64,000 nucleotides of DNA from Stenotrophomonas sp. ISL-67 (GCF_018612915.1 NZ_JAGGRL010000002.1:186001-250000), one strand, 5' to 3'. Counted from the stretch's first letter, positions 45,858-56,101 are shown. Notes: generated by a model from the letters alone, not told the origin. Numbers and translations are program-made.

Positions 45858-45882
45858 GTAGAGCCAGGCTCTGCCTGGCTGG
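45858..45882. repeat. REP element
   Basis: GTAGAGCCAGGCTCTGCCTG plus GCTGG, between the amidohydrolase pair and the isomerase gene. Confidence 0.85.
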
Positions 45883-45899
45883 AGCCGCCAAGGAACGCC

Positions 45900-46535
45900 A
45901 TGACCCTGCGCTGGTACTTCGACTTCGTCTCGCCCTTCGCTTACCTGCACTGGCAGCAGCTCAAAACCCTGCCGCAGTTCGAACGGATCACCCCGGTGCC
46001 GATCGCACTGGGCGCGGTACTGCACCACCTGGGCAACCTCGGCCCGGCCGAGATTCCGTCCAAGCGCCGCTTCACCTACCGCCAGGTGCTGTGGCAGGCG
46101 CAGCAGCAGGGCGTTCCACTGCGCTTCCCGCCGGGCCATCCGTTCAACCCGCTGGCGGCGCTGCGGCTGTGCCTGGCGGCGGGCGCCACACCGGCGTCGG
46201 TGGACATCCTGTTCAACTGGATCTGGCGCGACGGCCATGCCGCCGATACCCCGCAGGCGCTGGCCCTGCCCGGCGCGATGCTGGATATAGGCGACGTCGC
46301 GGCGGCGGTATCGGCGCCGTCGGTGAAGGAGCAGCTGCGCCAGAACACCGAGGCGGCCATCGCCGCGGGGGTGTTCGGGGTGCCGACCCTGGCCATCGAT
46401 GGCGAGCTGTTCTGGGGCAACGAATCGCACGCGCTGATGGCGGCGGTGCTGGCCGACCCGGGCCTGCTGCAGCAACCGGAATGGCAGCGGATCGATTCGC
46501 TGCCGGTGGCAGTGGCGCGCAGCCGGCCAAGCTGA
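45900..46535 (+). CDS. 2-hydroxychromene-2-carboxylate isomerase family (DsbA-like)
   Basis: 211 residues, AAGGA before the ATG. Kappa-class GST/DsbA-like fold: YFDFVSPFAYLHWQQLKTLP (Ser replaces the DsbA CxxC, as in HCCA isomerases), RFPPGHPFNPLAALRLCLAA, and GVFGVPTLAIDGELFWGNES with the cis-Pro. Known members isomerise a naphthalene-degradation intermediate with glutathione; no aromatic catabolism genes are near, so a general glutathione-dependent role is more likely. Confidence 0.9.
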   Translation: MTLRWYFDFVSPFAYLHWQQLKTLPQFERITPVPIALGAVLHHLGNLGPAEIPSKRRFTYRQVLWQAQQQGVPLRFPPGHPFNPLAALRLCLAAGATPASVDILFNWIWRDGHAADTPQALALPGAMLDIGDVAAAVSAPSVKEQLRQNTEAAIAAGVFGVPTLAIDGELFWGNESHALMAAVLADPGLLQQPEWQRIDSLPVAVARSRPS

Positions 46536-46618
46536 CCCGCGCGGTCAGGCAACAGGAAGCGTTTTGAGATAGCTTTCACACTTTCGAACGGACACCCTGC
46601 CTGGAGGGGGCAAACAGG

Positions 46619-47563
46619 ATGCGCATCGGAATCGTGGTCGACTCTGCCTGTGATCTACCGCAGGACTTCATCCAGCAGCACAACATCGTGCTGCTGCCCA
46701 TCACCGTCCGGATTGGCGAGGCCGTGCTGGCCGACCACCGCGACGAACAGGCAACCCTGAGTTTCCTGCACGCCCACGTTGCCGAACACGGCGCCGAGGC
46801 CGAGACCATTCCCTTCAGCGTGGTGCAGATCCGCGATCTGTTCCTGGGCAAGCTGGTGATGGATTACGACCATGTGTTCTGCATGACGATCACCAAGACC
46901 CGCAGCCCGATCTACGACAACGCGATGCAGGCCAGCTTCGCGATCCTCAACGATTACAAACCGGTGCGCCAGGCGGCCGGCTACAACTCGCCGTTCGCCC
47001 TGCGCGTGCTGGATACGCAGAACCTGTTCGCCGCCCAGGGCGTCACTGCGGTGGAAGCGGTACGCCTGCGCGACAGCGGCGCCAGCGTGCAGCAGATCCG
47101 CGAGCGGCTGGAGCAGCTGGCGCTGAACGTGCACGGCTACATGGTCACCCGCGACCTGTATTACATGCGCGCCCGCGCCCGCCACAAGGGTGACCGCAGC
47201 GTGGGCCTGATCAGCGCCGCGCTCGGCAGTGCGCTGGACATCAAGCCGGTGCTGCACGGTTACCGTGGCACCACCGGGCCGGTCGCCAAGATCAAGGGGT
47301 TCGACAACGCCGTGCAGAAGCTGTTCGACTTCGTCGGCCAGCGGGTCAAGGCTGGCCTGCTCACTCCCACCGTGTGCGTGAGCTATGGCGGCGAGCTGGC
47401 CGACCTGCAGGCACTGCCGGGCTATTCCAGCCTGCGCGAAACCTGCAAGGCGCATGGCGTGGCGGTGTACGAATCGGTGATGAGCCTGACCGGCATGGTC
47501 AATGTCGGCAAGGGTGCGGTCACCGTGGGTTTCGCCGACGAGGCGCATACCTTCACCGGCTGA
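46619..47563 (+). CDS. DegV family fatty-acid-binding protein
   Basis: 314 residues. DegV fold: IGIVVDSACDLPQDFIQQHN at the start, the FCMTITKTRSPIYDNAMQAS segment, TQNLFAAQGVTAVEAVRLRD, ALDIKPVLHGYRG and the C-terminal GKGAVTVGFADE. Firmicute FakB proteins of this family present fatty acids to the kinase FakA; no fakA homologue is in the window. It has an EDD-type TSP-like first domain about 20 residues longer than FakB. Single gene with a GGAGGGGG ribosome site. Confidence 0.88.
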   Translation: MRIGIVVDSACDLPQDFIQQHNIVLLPITVRIGEAVLADHRDEQATLSFLHAHVAEHGAEAETIPFSVVQIRDLFLGKLVMDYDHVFCMTITKTRSPIYDNAMQASFAILNDYKPVRQAAGYNSPFALRVLDTQNLFAAQGVTAVEAVRLRDSGASVQQIRERLEQLALNVHGYMVTRDLYYMRARARHKGDRSVGLISAALGSALDIKPVLHGYRGTTGPVAKIKGFDNAVQKLFDFVGQRVKAGLLTPTVCVSYGGELADLQALPGYSSLRETCKAHGVAVYESVMSLTGMVNVGKGAVTVGFADEAHTFTG

Positions 47564-47669
47564 AGCCGGTGCCGGGCCAGCGCCAGCCGGTGGCCCGGCC
47601 GGCAGCCGGTTCCTGCACACCGGATCCACCGCGCATCTGCCAACCTTGACGCATTCAACGGAGGCCACC

Positions 47670-48005
47670 ATGTCGCAGTACGTCATCAGCCTGCCGGACC
47701 CATCCAAGGCCCGCGGCAACGATTCCGATCTTTCCTTCCATTCGCGGAGCGCCAGCGGCTTCGCCGAAGAGCTTGAGGATGCATTGCGCACCACCAGGCT
47801 GTTCGACAGCTGGCGCGCCAAGCAACCCGACCCGGATGCGGTCGACTCGCAGTGGGGCGTGACGGATCCCGCCGCCACCGTCACCGGTGAGCTGAAGGAC
47901 CTGCGCATCAACCTCATCGCCACCACGACCATCAACAGCGATGTGTTCCGGGAACGCTTGCGCCTGCTCGCCGGCCACCACTGGGAACTGCGCGACGTAC
48001 GTTGA
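47670..48005 (+). CDS. Hypothetical protein
   Basis: 111 residues, the ATG at 47670 preceded by GGAG. Begins MSQYVISLPDPSKARGNDSD; a central FAEELEDALRTTRLFDSWRA helix and a C-terminal strand region (LKDLRINLIATTTINSDVFRERLRLL) are seen. No cysteines, membrane segments or signal peptide. Not recognised. It lies between DegV and the L,D-transpeptidase, with no clear operon link. Confidence 0.75.
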   Translation: MSQYVISLPDPSKARGNDSDLSFHSRSASGFAEELEDALRTTRLFDSWRAKQPDPDAVDSQWGVTDPAATVTGELKDLRINLIATTTINSDVFRERLRLLAGHHWELRDVR

Positions 48006-48095
48006 GGCTGGCGGTCAGCTACCCGTCAGGCTTTTCACAAGGCCTGTGCAGCACGCTGCGGCATGGTGGGGTCGAACCTGCCCTGGAAGTACCCG

Positions 48096-49061
48096 ATGCC
48101 GCTGCGACTGCCTGTTTCCGCTTCCCTGCTTGCCCTGGCCCTGGCTGCCGCAGTACCGGCGATGGCACAGCCACCGGCCGCGTTGCCGGCGCCGGTGGCG
48201 GAAGAAGGGGCACTGGCCACCGGCCCGCGATCTGATCTGCATGCGCAGGTGTTGCTGGACCGGGCGCATTTCTCGCCGGGGCAGATCGACGGCTTGCTGG
48301 GCTCAAACCAGAAGCGCGCGGTGGCCGGCTTCCAGGCCGCGCGCGGCCTGAAGGTGACCGGCGAGCTGGACGACGCTACCTGGGAGGCCCTGCGAGCGGG
48401 CGACACGCCGCCACTGGTGAGTTACACCCTCACCGCCGAGGACGTTGCAGGGCCGTTCCAGCCGATTCCGGCGCAGCCATCCGCGCAGGCCAAGCTCACG
48501 ACGTTGGGCTTCAGTTCCGTGGGCGAGGCGCTGGGTGAGCGCTTCCACGCCGATCCCAAGCTGCTGCAGGTGCTCAACCCCGGCGTGGACCTGGGCAAGG
48601 CCGGCAGCACGATCCAGGTGCCCAACATCGCGCCGACCGCGCTGGCCAAGGCGACCAGGCTGGTCGTCGACAAGTCCGACTCGACGCTGCGCCTGTATGA
48701 CGCGCAGGGCAAGGTGTACGCGCAGTTCCCGGCCTCCTCGGGCAGCCAGCATGATCCGCTGCCGATCGGCGAGTGGAAGATCCTGGGCCTCTCGCGCGAG
48801 CCGACCTTCCATTACAACCCCACGCTGTTCTGGGATGCCAAGCCCGGTGAAGGCAAAGCCACCCTGCCGCCGGGGCCGAACAATCCGGTCGGTCGGGTCT
48901 GGATCGACATCTCCAAACCGCATTACGGCCTGCATGGCACCCCCGAACCGGGCCACGTGGGCAAGACCGAATCGCACGGCTGCGTGCGGATGACCAACTG
49001 GGACGCACTGCAGGTGGCCGACGCGGTTGATGCCTCGGTGCCCGTGGTGATGCAGGAGTAA
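48096..49061 (+). CDS. L,D-transpeptidase with peptidoglycan-binding domain
   Basis: 321 residues. Signal peptide to about residue 25 (ending AMAQ). Peptidoglycan-binding domain 1 at about 45-90 ([39 protein letters not shown]), a LysM-like segment ([20 protein letters not shown]), then YkuD at about 185-320 with [20 protein letters not shown], whose SHGC supplies the catalytic Cys. Makes 3-3 cross-links or anchors proteins to murein in the periplasm. Followed after six bases by an M23 peptidase, so one operon builds and the other trims the wall. Confidence 0.94.
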   Translation: MPLRLPVSASLLALALAAAVPAMAQPPAALPAPVAEEGALATGPRSDLHAQVLLDRAHFSPGQIDGLLGSNQKRAVAGFQAARGLKVTGELDDATWEALRAGDTPPLVSYTLTAEDVAGPFQPIPAQPSAQAKLTTLGFSSVGEALGERFHADPKLLQVLNPGVDLGKAGSTIQVPNIAPTALAKATRLVVDKSDSTLRLYDAQGKVYAQFPASSGSQHDPLPIGEWKILGLSREPTFHYNPTLFWDAKPGEGKATLPPGPNNPVGRVWIDISKPHYGLHGTPEPGHVGKTESHGCVRMTNWDALQVADAVDASVPVVMQE

Positions 49062-49067
49062 CCGACG

Positions 49068-49793
49068 ATGCTGACGCGACTGCTGGCGCTGGGTGTGGTG
49101 ATTGGCGTTGCCGGGTGGTGGTTGCTGGCGTCGGGACCGACCACCGCGGTAGAGCCGGGCACCGCCCGGCTGGAAACGTCGCACCGCGTAGAGCCGGGCT
49201 CTGCCCGGCTGGAAACGCCGCACCGCGTAGCGCCGGGCTCTGCCCGGCTGCCGGCATCGCCCGAGCCGCCCACAATCGGCCGGGCAGAGCCCGGCGCTAC
49301 GGCTGGCATCACCCAGGGCCGGCCAACGGCCGGCGCTACCGCAGCGGGGCCTTCGGGCCTGCTGCTGCCGGTGCAGGGCATCACACCCACGCAGCTGCAG
49401 GACACCTTTACCGACGCGCGCAGCCAGGGGCGGGTGCACGACGCCATCGATATCCTCGCCGCCGAGGGCACGCCGGTGCTGGCGGTGGCCGATGGCACCA
49501 TCGAGAAGCTGTTCGACAGCGAACGGGGCGGGCTGACCGTGTACCAGTTCGAACCCGGCGGTACCTACTGCTACTACTACGCCCACCTGCAGCGCTACGC
49601 CGATGGGCTGGCCGAGAAGCGGGCGGTCAGGCGTGGCGACGTGATCGGCTATGTCGGGCACACCGGCAACGCCAGCCCCGACGCCCCGCACCTGCACTTC
49701 GAGATCCACCGGCTGGGCCCGGAAAAGCAGTGGTGGAAGGGCGAGTCACTGAATCCCTACCCGCTGCTGCGCGGTGAACAGGCCCTGCCCTGA
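49068..49793 (+). CDS. M23 family metallopeptidase with a REP-derived linker
   Basis: 241 residues. N-terminal membrane anchor (MLTRLLALGVVIGVAGWWLL), then a low-complexity stretch of about 70 residues encoded by REP elements (VEPGTARLETSHR, VEPGSARLETPHR, VAPGSARLPASP), then the M23/LytM domain from about residue 98: RVHDAIDILAAEGTPVLAVA (metal His and Asp), YYYAHLQRYADG, and PDAPHLHFEIHRLG with the HxH motif. Catalytic residues are complete, so an active endopeptidase tethered to the inner membrane is expected. Confidence 0.92.
   Translation: MLTRLLALGVVIGVAGWWLLASGPTTAVEPGTARLETSHRVEPGSARLETPHRVAPGSARLPASPEPPTIGRAEPGATAGITQGRPTAGATAAGPSGLLLPVQGITPTQLQDTFTDARSQGRVHDAIDILAAEGTPVLAVADGTIEKLFDSERGGLTVYQFEPGGTYCYYYAHLQRYADGLAEKRAVRRGDVIGYVGHTGNASPDAPHLHFEIHRLGPEKQWWKGESLNPYPLLRGEQALP
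49149..49339. repeat. Five REP elements inside the M23 peptidase coding region
   Basis: Three direct GTAG REPs start at 49149, 49188 and 49227 (exact 39-bp period), the core being GAGCCGGGCTCTGCCCGGCT. Two inverted REPs ending in CTAC follow at 49277-49300 and 49317-49339. The 39-bp period keeps the reading frame, giving three 13-residue protein repeats. Confidence 0.93.
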
Positions 49794-49922
49794 GCCCGGC
49801 CCGGCCGGCCTGGCTGAACCGGGATGGGGTTCGCAATTGGCCCGGCCGACGCGAAGGTGCGAGAATCGCCGGCCCTCCCTTGCCGGCTGGCGCATTGGCG
49901 CCGCCCACCTGACCGAGATTAC

Positions 49923-50783
49923 GTGAAGACCCCCGAAAGCCTGCAGGCGCTGATCGAAGACGGCGTGATCGATGAAGTGCTGCGCCCGCTCAAGAGCGGC
50001 AAGGAAGCGGCCGTGTATGTCGTGCGCAGTGGCGACGACGTGCGCTGCGCCAAGGTCTACAAGGACATGGCCCAGCGCAGCTTCCAGCAGCGCGTGCAGT
50101 ACCAGGAAGGCCGCAAGGTGCGTGGCAGCCGCGAGGCGCGCGCAGTGGGCAAGGCCAGCAAGTACGGTCGCAAGCAGCAGGAAACCGCCTGGAAGAACAC
50201 CGAGGTCGACGCGCTGTACCAGCTGCGCGATGCCGGCGTGCGCGTGCCCGAACCGCACGGCTACTTCCACGGGGTGCTGGTGATGGAGCTGGTCACCGAT
50301 GCCGAAGGCTTCTCCGCCGCGCGGTTGGGCGAAGTGGCGCTGGAGGCAGACCAGGCCCTTGAGTTCCATGGAATCCTGGTGCGCCAGGTGGTGCTGATGC
50401 TGTGCTGCGGCCTGATCCACGGCGATCTGTCGCCGTACAACGTACTGGTTGGCCCCGATGGCCCGGTGGTGATCGATTTCCCGCAGGTGGTCAGCGCGGG
50501 TGGCAACAATGCCGCGCGCAGCATGCTGCTGCGCGACGTCAACAACCTCACCGCCTACCTGGGTCGTTCGGCACCGGAACTGCTGGACACGTGGTACGGC
50601 GAAGAGATGTGGGCCCTGTTCGAGGCCGGCGAACTGCTGCCGGACAGCGTACTGACCGGCACCTTCGTGCATGACGAATCGACCATCGACCTGGACAGCG
50701 TGCGGCATGCGATCAACGATGCGCGCGAAGAGGCGCTGATCCGCCAGCAGGGCCGGGAAGCGGCGGAAGAAGACGACGATTGA
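49923..50783 (+). CDS. RIO1-type serine protein kinase
   Basis: 286 residues from a GTG at 49923. RIO kinase landmarks: LKSGKEAAVYVVRSGDDVRC with the ATP-binding loop and Lys in CAKVYKD, LVMELVTDAEG, the catalytic loop LIHGDLSPYNVLV and metal loop VVIDFPQVVSAGGNN. The C-terminus is acidic (EEDDD). Bacterial RIO proteins are poorly characterised; ribosome-related roles are inferred from archaeal and eukaryotic RIO1. Single gene. Confidence 0.92.
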   Translation: MKTPESLQALIEDGVIDEVLRPLKSGKEAAVYVVRSGDDVRCAKVYKDMAQRSFQQRVQYQEGRKVRGSREARAVGKASKYGRKQQETAWKNTEVDALYQLRDAGVRVPEPHGYFHGVLVMELVTDAEGFSAARLGEVALEADQALEFHGILVRQVVLMLCCGLIHGDLSPYNVLVGPDGPVVIDFPQVVSAGGNNAARSMLLRDVNNLTAYLGRSAPELLDTWYGEEMWALFEAGELLPDSVLTGTFVHDESTIDLDSVRHAINDAREEALIRQQGREAAEEDDD

Positions 50784-50787
50784 TCGG

Positions 50788-50812
50788 GTACAGCCACGCA
50801 GGGCGTGGCTGC
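50788..50812. repeat. REP element
   Basis: GTACAGCCACGCAGGGCGTG plus GCTGC, a slightly degenerate REP between the convergent RIO kinase and fghA genes. Confidence 0.75.
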
Positions 50813-50829
50813 GGGATGTCCGGCGCAAA

Positions 50830-51660
50830 TCAGGCGTACAACGCTTTCGCGTGGTAGGCGATGTGCTCGCCGATGAAGCTGCTGATGAAATAGTAGCTGT
50901 GGTCATACCCCGGCTGCCGGCGCAGCTGCAGCGGGTGCCCCGCCGCCGTGCACGCGGCCTGCAGCCACTGCGGCTGCAGCTGGCTGTCCAGGAACTCATC
51001 GCCACCGCCCTGGTCGATCAGGAACGGCAGCTTTTCCGTTGCCGTGGCCACCAGCTCACTGGCGTCCCACTGCACCCAGCCCGCGCGGTCCTCGCCGAGG
51101 TACGCGCTGAAGGCCTTCTGCCCCCACGGCACCCGGGTCGGGGCGACGATCGGCGAGAACGCCGAGACACTGCGGTAGCGCCCCGGGTTGCGCAGTGCGG
51201 CCACCAGCGCGCCATGGCCGCCCATCGAATGCCCGCTGATGCTGCGCGCAGTGGTGGCCGGCAGATGCGCTTCAATCAACGCTGGCAACTCCTCGACGAT
51301 GTAGTCATGCATGCGGTAATGCGCTGCCCACGGCTGCTCGGTGGCATTGAGGTAGAACCCCGCGCCCTTGCCCAGGTCGTAGCCCTCCGCATCGGCGACA
51401 TCGTCGCCGCGCGGGCTGGTGTCCGGCGCGACCAGGATCACGCCGTGCTCGGCGGCGTAATGCTGGGCGCCGGCCTTGGTGATGAAGTTCTGCTCGGTGC
51501 AGGTCAGCCCGCTCAGCCAATACAGCACCGGCAGCTTCTGCGTGGCGGCCTGCGGCGGCAGGTACACGGCCACCTTCATCTCGCAGCCCAGCACCGCCGA
51601 GCGGTGCTGGTACACGTCCTGCCAGCCGCCGAAGGCGGCGCGGTGTTCGATGCGTTCCAT
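50830..51660 (-). CDS. fghA: S-formylglutathione hydrolase
   Basis: 276 residues. Hydrolyses S-formylglutathione to formate and glutathione, the last step of formaldehyde detoxification. The ATG at 51660 gives the family start MERIEHRAAFGGWQDVYQHR; another ATG lies six bases upstream. Esterase D fold: YWLSGLTCTEQNFITKAGAQ, nucleophile elbow SGHSMGGHGALVAAL, IDQGGGDEFLD (Asp) and GYDHSYYFISSFI (His). Last gene of the frmR-adhC-fghA operon, 17 bases after adhC. Confidence 0.95.
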   Translation of the reverse strand: MERIEHRAAFGGWQDVYQHRSAVLGCEMKVAVYLPPQAATQKLPVLYWLSGLTCTEQNFITKAGAQHYAAEHGVILVAPDTSPRGDDVADAEGYDLGKGAGFYLNATEQPWAAHYRMHDYIVEELPALIEAHLPATTARSISGHSMGGHGALVAALRNPGRYRSVSAFSPIVAPTRVPWGQKAFSAYLGEDRAGWVQWDASELVATATEKLPFLIDQGGGDEFLDSQLQPQWLQAACTAAGHPLQLRRQPGYDHSYYFISSFIGEHIAYHAKALYA

Positions 51661-51677
51661 GGGCATTCCCGCCCTGA

Positions 51678-53118
<1,441 letters not shown>

Positions 53119-53136
53119 GCCACCACGACCAGCTAA

Positions 53137-53157
53137 CTATACTGGGGGATAGTATAC
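53137..53157. promoter_or_regulatory. FrmR operator
   Basis: CTATACTGGGGGATAGTATA plus C, an inverted repeat TATACT / AGTATA around a G tract. This closely matches the TACT-Gn-AGTA operator type known for RcnR and FrmR, and lies 19 bases upstream of the frmR start. Confidence 0.85.
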
Positions 53158-53188
53158 ACAGACCTGGAAAACGCGCTTCACGGCACCG

Positions 53189-53305
53189 TCAGGTCGGCGC
53201 GAAGCCTCGCGCGTTCTTCTTCTCGTTCTTTTCCGCCTTCTTTTCCTTGGCGGTCTTTGCAGGCTTCTTTTTCTGCTCTTTCTGCTTGTCCAGACCCTTG
53301 GCCAT
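53189..53305 (-). CDS. Lys-rich small protein, hypothetical
   Basis: 38 residues: MAKGLDKQKEQKKKPAKT and on to KKNARGFAPT at the stop, almost half Lys/Glu. A GGGGAG ribosome site lies about ten bases upstream of the ATG at 53305. Short MAKG-type Lys-rich proteins recur across gammaproteobacteria without known function. Longer open frames overlap it on the same strand but read as Arg/Ser-rich nonsense, so this frame is preferred. Confidence 0.65.
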   Translation of the reverse strand: MAKGLDKQKEQKKKPAKTAKEKKAEKNEKKNARGFAPT

Positions 53306-53355
53306 GACTGCGTTCTCCCCGTTGGTGAGGGAAGCATGGCACATCACAGGGGGGG

Positions 53356-53628
53356 TCAGTTGAAGATTTCCCGGATGGCAACGACCCGGCCGTCGCGGAA
53401 CTTCACCTGCACGGTCTTGCGCTGCAGGTAATACTCCCAGCGCTCACCCACATTGCCGCCCTGGTCGCTCTCCTCCTGGATCACCCGGTCCGGCTTTCCG
53501 GCCACCTGGGTGACCTTGCCGGCGGTATCCCCCGAGTTCACCAGGCCTCGTTCGAAGCGGATGCTGTCGGCCATCGCCGAGCCAGCCACCAGGCACAGCG
53601 CCAACACCCAACCCTTGCTGTTCATCAT
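53356..53628 (-). CDS. DUF2845-like periplasmic protein
   Basis: 90 residues. The ATG at 53628 follows AAGGAGAGCAGGG and opens a signal peptide (MMNSKGWVLALCLVAGSAMA). The mature part has SIRFERGLVNSGDTAGKV, AGKPDR, WEYYLQRKTVQVKFRDGRV, the SmpA/DUF2845-type small domain in which a product of folding or outer membrane lipoprotein assembly is often suspected. No lipobox Cys is visible. Function unknown. Confidence 0.8.
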   Translation of the reverse strand: MMNSKGWVLALCLVAGSAMADSIRFERGLVNSGDTAGKVTQVAGKPDRVIQEESDQGGNVGERWEYYLQRKTVQVKFRDGRVVAIREIFN

Positions 53629-53716
53629 CCCTGCTCTCCTTGTGCCCATGGCGGGCAAGCCATGGGCCAACTTTGCCACAAAGTGGCCGGAGGGGCCGGC
53701 AGGGCACGACCCTGCA

Positions 53717-54700
53717 TCAGGGCAATGGATGCGCGGGTACCCCTTCGTGGGTCATCTTCACGGGCAGGATATGCCCCTGCGCATCGAACACCATGCGGTC
53801 GATGGCGGTGGCGCGCTCGTTGCGGCCAGTCAGGCCCAGCGGGCGCCGGTGGTAGACGATGTACCAGCTGTCGTCGTCCGGCGCATGGATGAGCGAATGG
53901 TGGCCGGCGCTGGTGGCGATGGCCGGGTCCTGCTGCAGGATCCGGCCGATCCGCTTGAACGGCCCGGTGGGTGCGTCGGCGATGGCGTAGGCCACGGCGT
54001 AATCCGGCTCGCCCCAGCCGCCTTCGGACCACATGTAGTAATAGCGGCCCCCGCGCTTGAACATGAGCGACCCTTCGACGTACTCCGGCGCCGGGGTGAT
54101 CTCCTTGTACAGCGTGCCGTCGGCCAACGGCTCGATCCCGGTGAAATCGTCCTTGAGCCGCACGATGTTGGCGTGTTTCCAGCCGCCGTACAGCATGTAC
54201 CAGGTGCCATCGTCATCCTTGAACACGAACTGGTCGATGGGCTGGGCGCCGTTGTGGAACGAGCCGATCAGCGGCTTGCCAAGCAGGTCGCGGTACGGGC
54301 CCTCGGGCCGGTCGGCCACGGCCACGCCGATGCCGCCCACTTCGCTGTCGTTCTTGATGTCGTTGGCAGAGAAGAAGAAATAGTACTTTCCGTCCTTCTC
54401 CACCACCGACGGGGCCCACAGCGCCTCCCTGGCCCAGGAGACCGCCTCGATCTTCAGCACACCCGGATGCCGGGTCCACTGCACCAGGTCAGGCGACGAA
54501 AACGCGTCGAACGCGGTCTGCTCGGCGTACGGTCGCGAGCTGGTCGGGAATATCCAATAGCTATTGCCGAATACCGCCGCTTCCGGATCGGCGTACCAGC
54601 CGGGCAGGATCGGATTGCCTGACATCGGCGCGGCTACCGCGCCGAACGAAACTGCCGCCGCCAGTGCTGCGGCCACCACCATCGTGCTGCGAACCCCCAT
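53717..54700 (-). CDS. Secreted GH43 glycoside hydrolase (arabinan/xylan type)
   Basis: 327 residues. Signal peptide to about residue 24 (ending AVAAP). Five-bladed beta-propeller with the three GH43 acids: Asp in ILPGWYADPEAAVFGN (general base), Asp in QPIDQFVFKDDDG (pKa modulator) and Glu in APEYVEGSLMFKRGG (general acid). Family enzymes cut arabinofuranosyl or xylosyl links in plant cell walls; the subfamily is not decidable by eye. Single gene; with the GH92 enzyme it points to plant or fungal polysaccharide use. Confidence 0.92.
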   Translation of the reverse strand: MGVRSTMVVAAALAAAVSFGAVAAPMSGNPILPGWYADPEAAVFGNSYWIFPTSSRPYAEQTAFDAFSSPDLVQWTRHPGVLKIEAVSWAREALWAPSVVEKDGKYYFFFSANDIKNDSEVGGIGVAVADRPEGPYRDLLGKPLIGSFHNGAQPIDQFVFKDDDGTWYMLYGGWKHANIVRLKDDFTGIEPLADGTLYKEITPAPEYVEGSLMFKRGGRYYYMWSEGGWGEPDYAVAYAIADAPTGPFKRIGRILQQDPAIATSAGHHSLIHAPDDDSWYIVYHRRPLGLTGRNERATAIDRMVFDAQGHILPVKMTHEGVPAHPLP

Positions 54701-54736
54701 GCCCTGCCTCCCATACCCGTTCGTCGAGAGACCAGT

Positions 54737-56101
54737 TTAGATCGATTCAAGCACCAGCTTTGTGCGCACTGCAGCATTTTTCCCGGTCAACGCCACGGCG
54801 GCGCGCAACCCGCCGCCCTCGCGGTTGGCCAGCGTCAACCGCCCGCCCAGCGCGCGGCTCAGCTGGTCGGCGATGGCCAGGCCCAGCCCGGTTCCCCCAC
54901 TTGACCGCCCGCGCGAGGGCTCCAGCCTGTGGAATGGCTGCAGCACCGCCGCCAGCGAGGCGTCTGGAATGCCGGGCCCCCGGTCCAGCACGTCAATGGT
55001 CACGCTGCCGTCCGCGTCTACCGTCAAACCCACCTCGGCACTGCCGGCGTACGCCAGCGCGTTGTCTATCAGGTTCTGCACGACCCGCCGCAGCACCTGC
55101 GGGTGGGTCTGCAGGGTGGCCTGGGCGCCAGCCAGTCGCTGCACCGGCTTGCCCATGTCCTCGTAGTCGCCCACCACGCTGTCGAGGAACGCCGGCAGGT
55201 CGAGTTGCACCGGGGTGCCCATGCTGGCTGTTGCGCTGCGCGCATAGTCGATGCCCTCGCGCACCAGCTGGCTGAGCCGGGTCACATCACCCAGCAGGCG
55301 CTCCTGCGCGGGCGTTTCTTCCAGCGATTCGAGGCGCAGGCGCAGGCGCGTGATCGGCGTCTGCAGGTCGTGCGAGATCGCCGCCAGGATCTGCATGCGT
55401 TCGCTGACGTGTGCGGCCACGCGCGATTGCAGCGCGTTCAGCGCGCGTGCCGCCGCTTCCACTTCCTGCGGGCCCTGTTCGCTGATCGCATCGCCCTGCC
55501 CGGCCACGTCCAGGCGGTCGGCGGCTTCGGCCAGCCGTACCAGCGGGCGGGTGGCCAGCCGCACCGCCAGCCACACGCAGCCCAGCAGCAGCAATACCTG
55601 CGCGGCGAGCACCCACGGCAGCCAGCGCGCGATCGGCAGCAGCGAGGGCGTGACTTCGATGGTCAGCGGTTGGCCATCGGCCAGGGTCAGCTCCACTTCG
55701 TAGCGCTCTGGCGAGGCCGAGACCGCACGCGGCCGCAATGCATAGTGGTGTGCCAGCGAATCATCGATCAACCCCGCCACCTGGCGTGCGCGGTCGCTGG
55801 CCAGCGCGCTGCCCGGCTGTGCGGGGCGCAGCAGGTAGCGGTAGGTACGCCGCTCCAGCTGCGGCAGCCAGGCCGTACGCTCGGCCGGCGACAGATGCTC
55901 GAGCAGCGCGACGCTGAGCGGCACATCGTCTTCCATGTTGCTCAACATCATCGAGCGCGTGGCCGTGGCGCGCTCATGGAACAGCAGCGCGAACGACAAC
56001 CCGTGCGCAAGCAGCATGCCCGCAGCCAGGATCAGCAGCAGGCGCGCGCCCAGCGTGCGCGGCAGCCAACGGAACCTGCGGCGATGCACCGCGGTGTTCA
56101 T
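54737..56101 (-). CDS. Sensor histidine kinase of an OmpR-type system
   Basis: 454 residues from the ATG at 56101, overlapping the regulator stop by four bases (ATGA). Membrane helix at about 19-40 (LLLILAAGMLLAHGLSFALL), a periplasmic region of about 120 residues, a second helix (WVLAAQVLLLLGCVWLAVRL), HAMP (ATRPLVRLAEAADRLDVAG), HisKA with LAAISHDLQTPITRLRLRLE and HATPase with NLIDNALAYAG, DRGPGIPDAS and GGTGLGLAIADQL. Stimulus unknown; no target gene is adjacent except the divergent SDR operon. Confidence 0.94.
   Translation of the reverse strand: MNTAVHRRRFRWLPRTLGARLLLILAAGMLLAHGLSFALLFHERATATRSMMLSNMEDDVPLSVALLEHLSPAERTAWLPQLERRTYRYLLRPAQPGSALASDRARQVAGLIDDSLAHHYALRPRAVSASPERYEVELTLADGQPLTIEVTPSLLPIARWLPWVLAAQVLLLLGCVWLAVRLATRPLVRLAEAADRLDVAGQGDAISEQGPQEVEAAARALNALQSRVAAHVSERMQILAAISHDLQTPITRLRLRLESLEETPAQERLLGDVTRLSQLVREGIDYARSATASMGTPVQLDLPAFLDSVVGDYEDMGKPVQRLAGAQATLQTHPQVLRRVVQNLIDNALAYAGSAEVGLTVDADGSVTIDVLDRGPGIPDASLAAVLQPFHRLEPSRGRSSGGTGLGLAIADQLSRALGGRLTLANREGGGLRAAVALTGKNAAVRTKLVLESI

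Noticed and set aside
49149..49339. Regularly spaced repeats considered as a CRISPR-like array
   Set aside because: Spacers are identical in two intervals, repeats are GTAG palindromes and the region is in frame within a peptidase gene.
53137..53337. Two larger minus-strand frames overlapping the 38-residue Lys-rich gene
   Set aside because: They read as Arg/Ser or Glu/Arg low complexity, one runs through the FrmR operator, and neither has a ribosome site as good.
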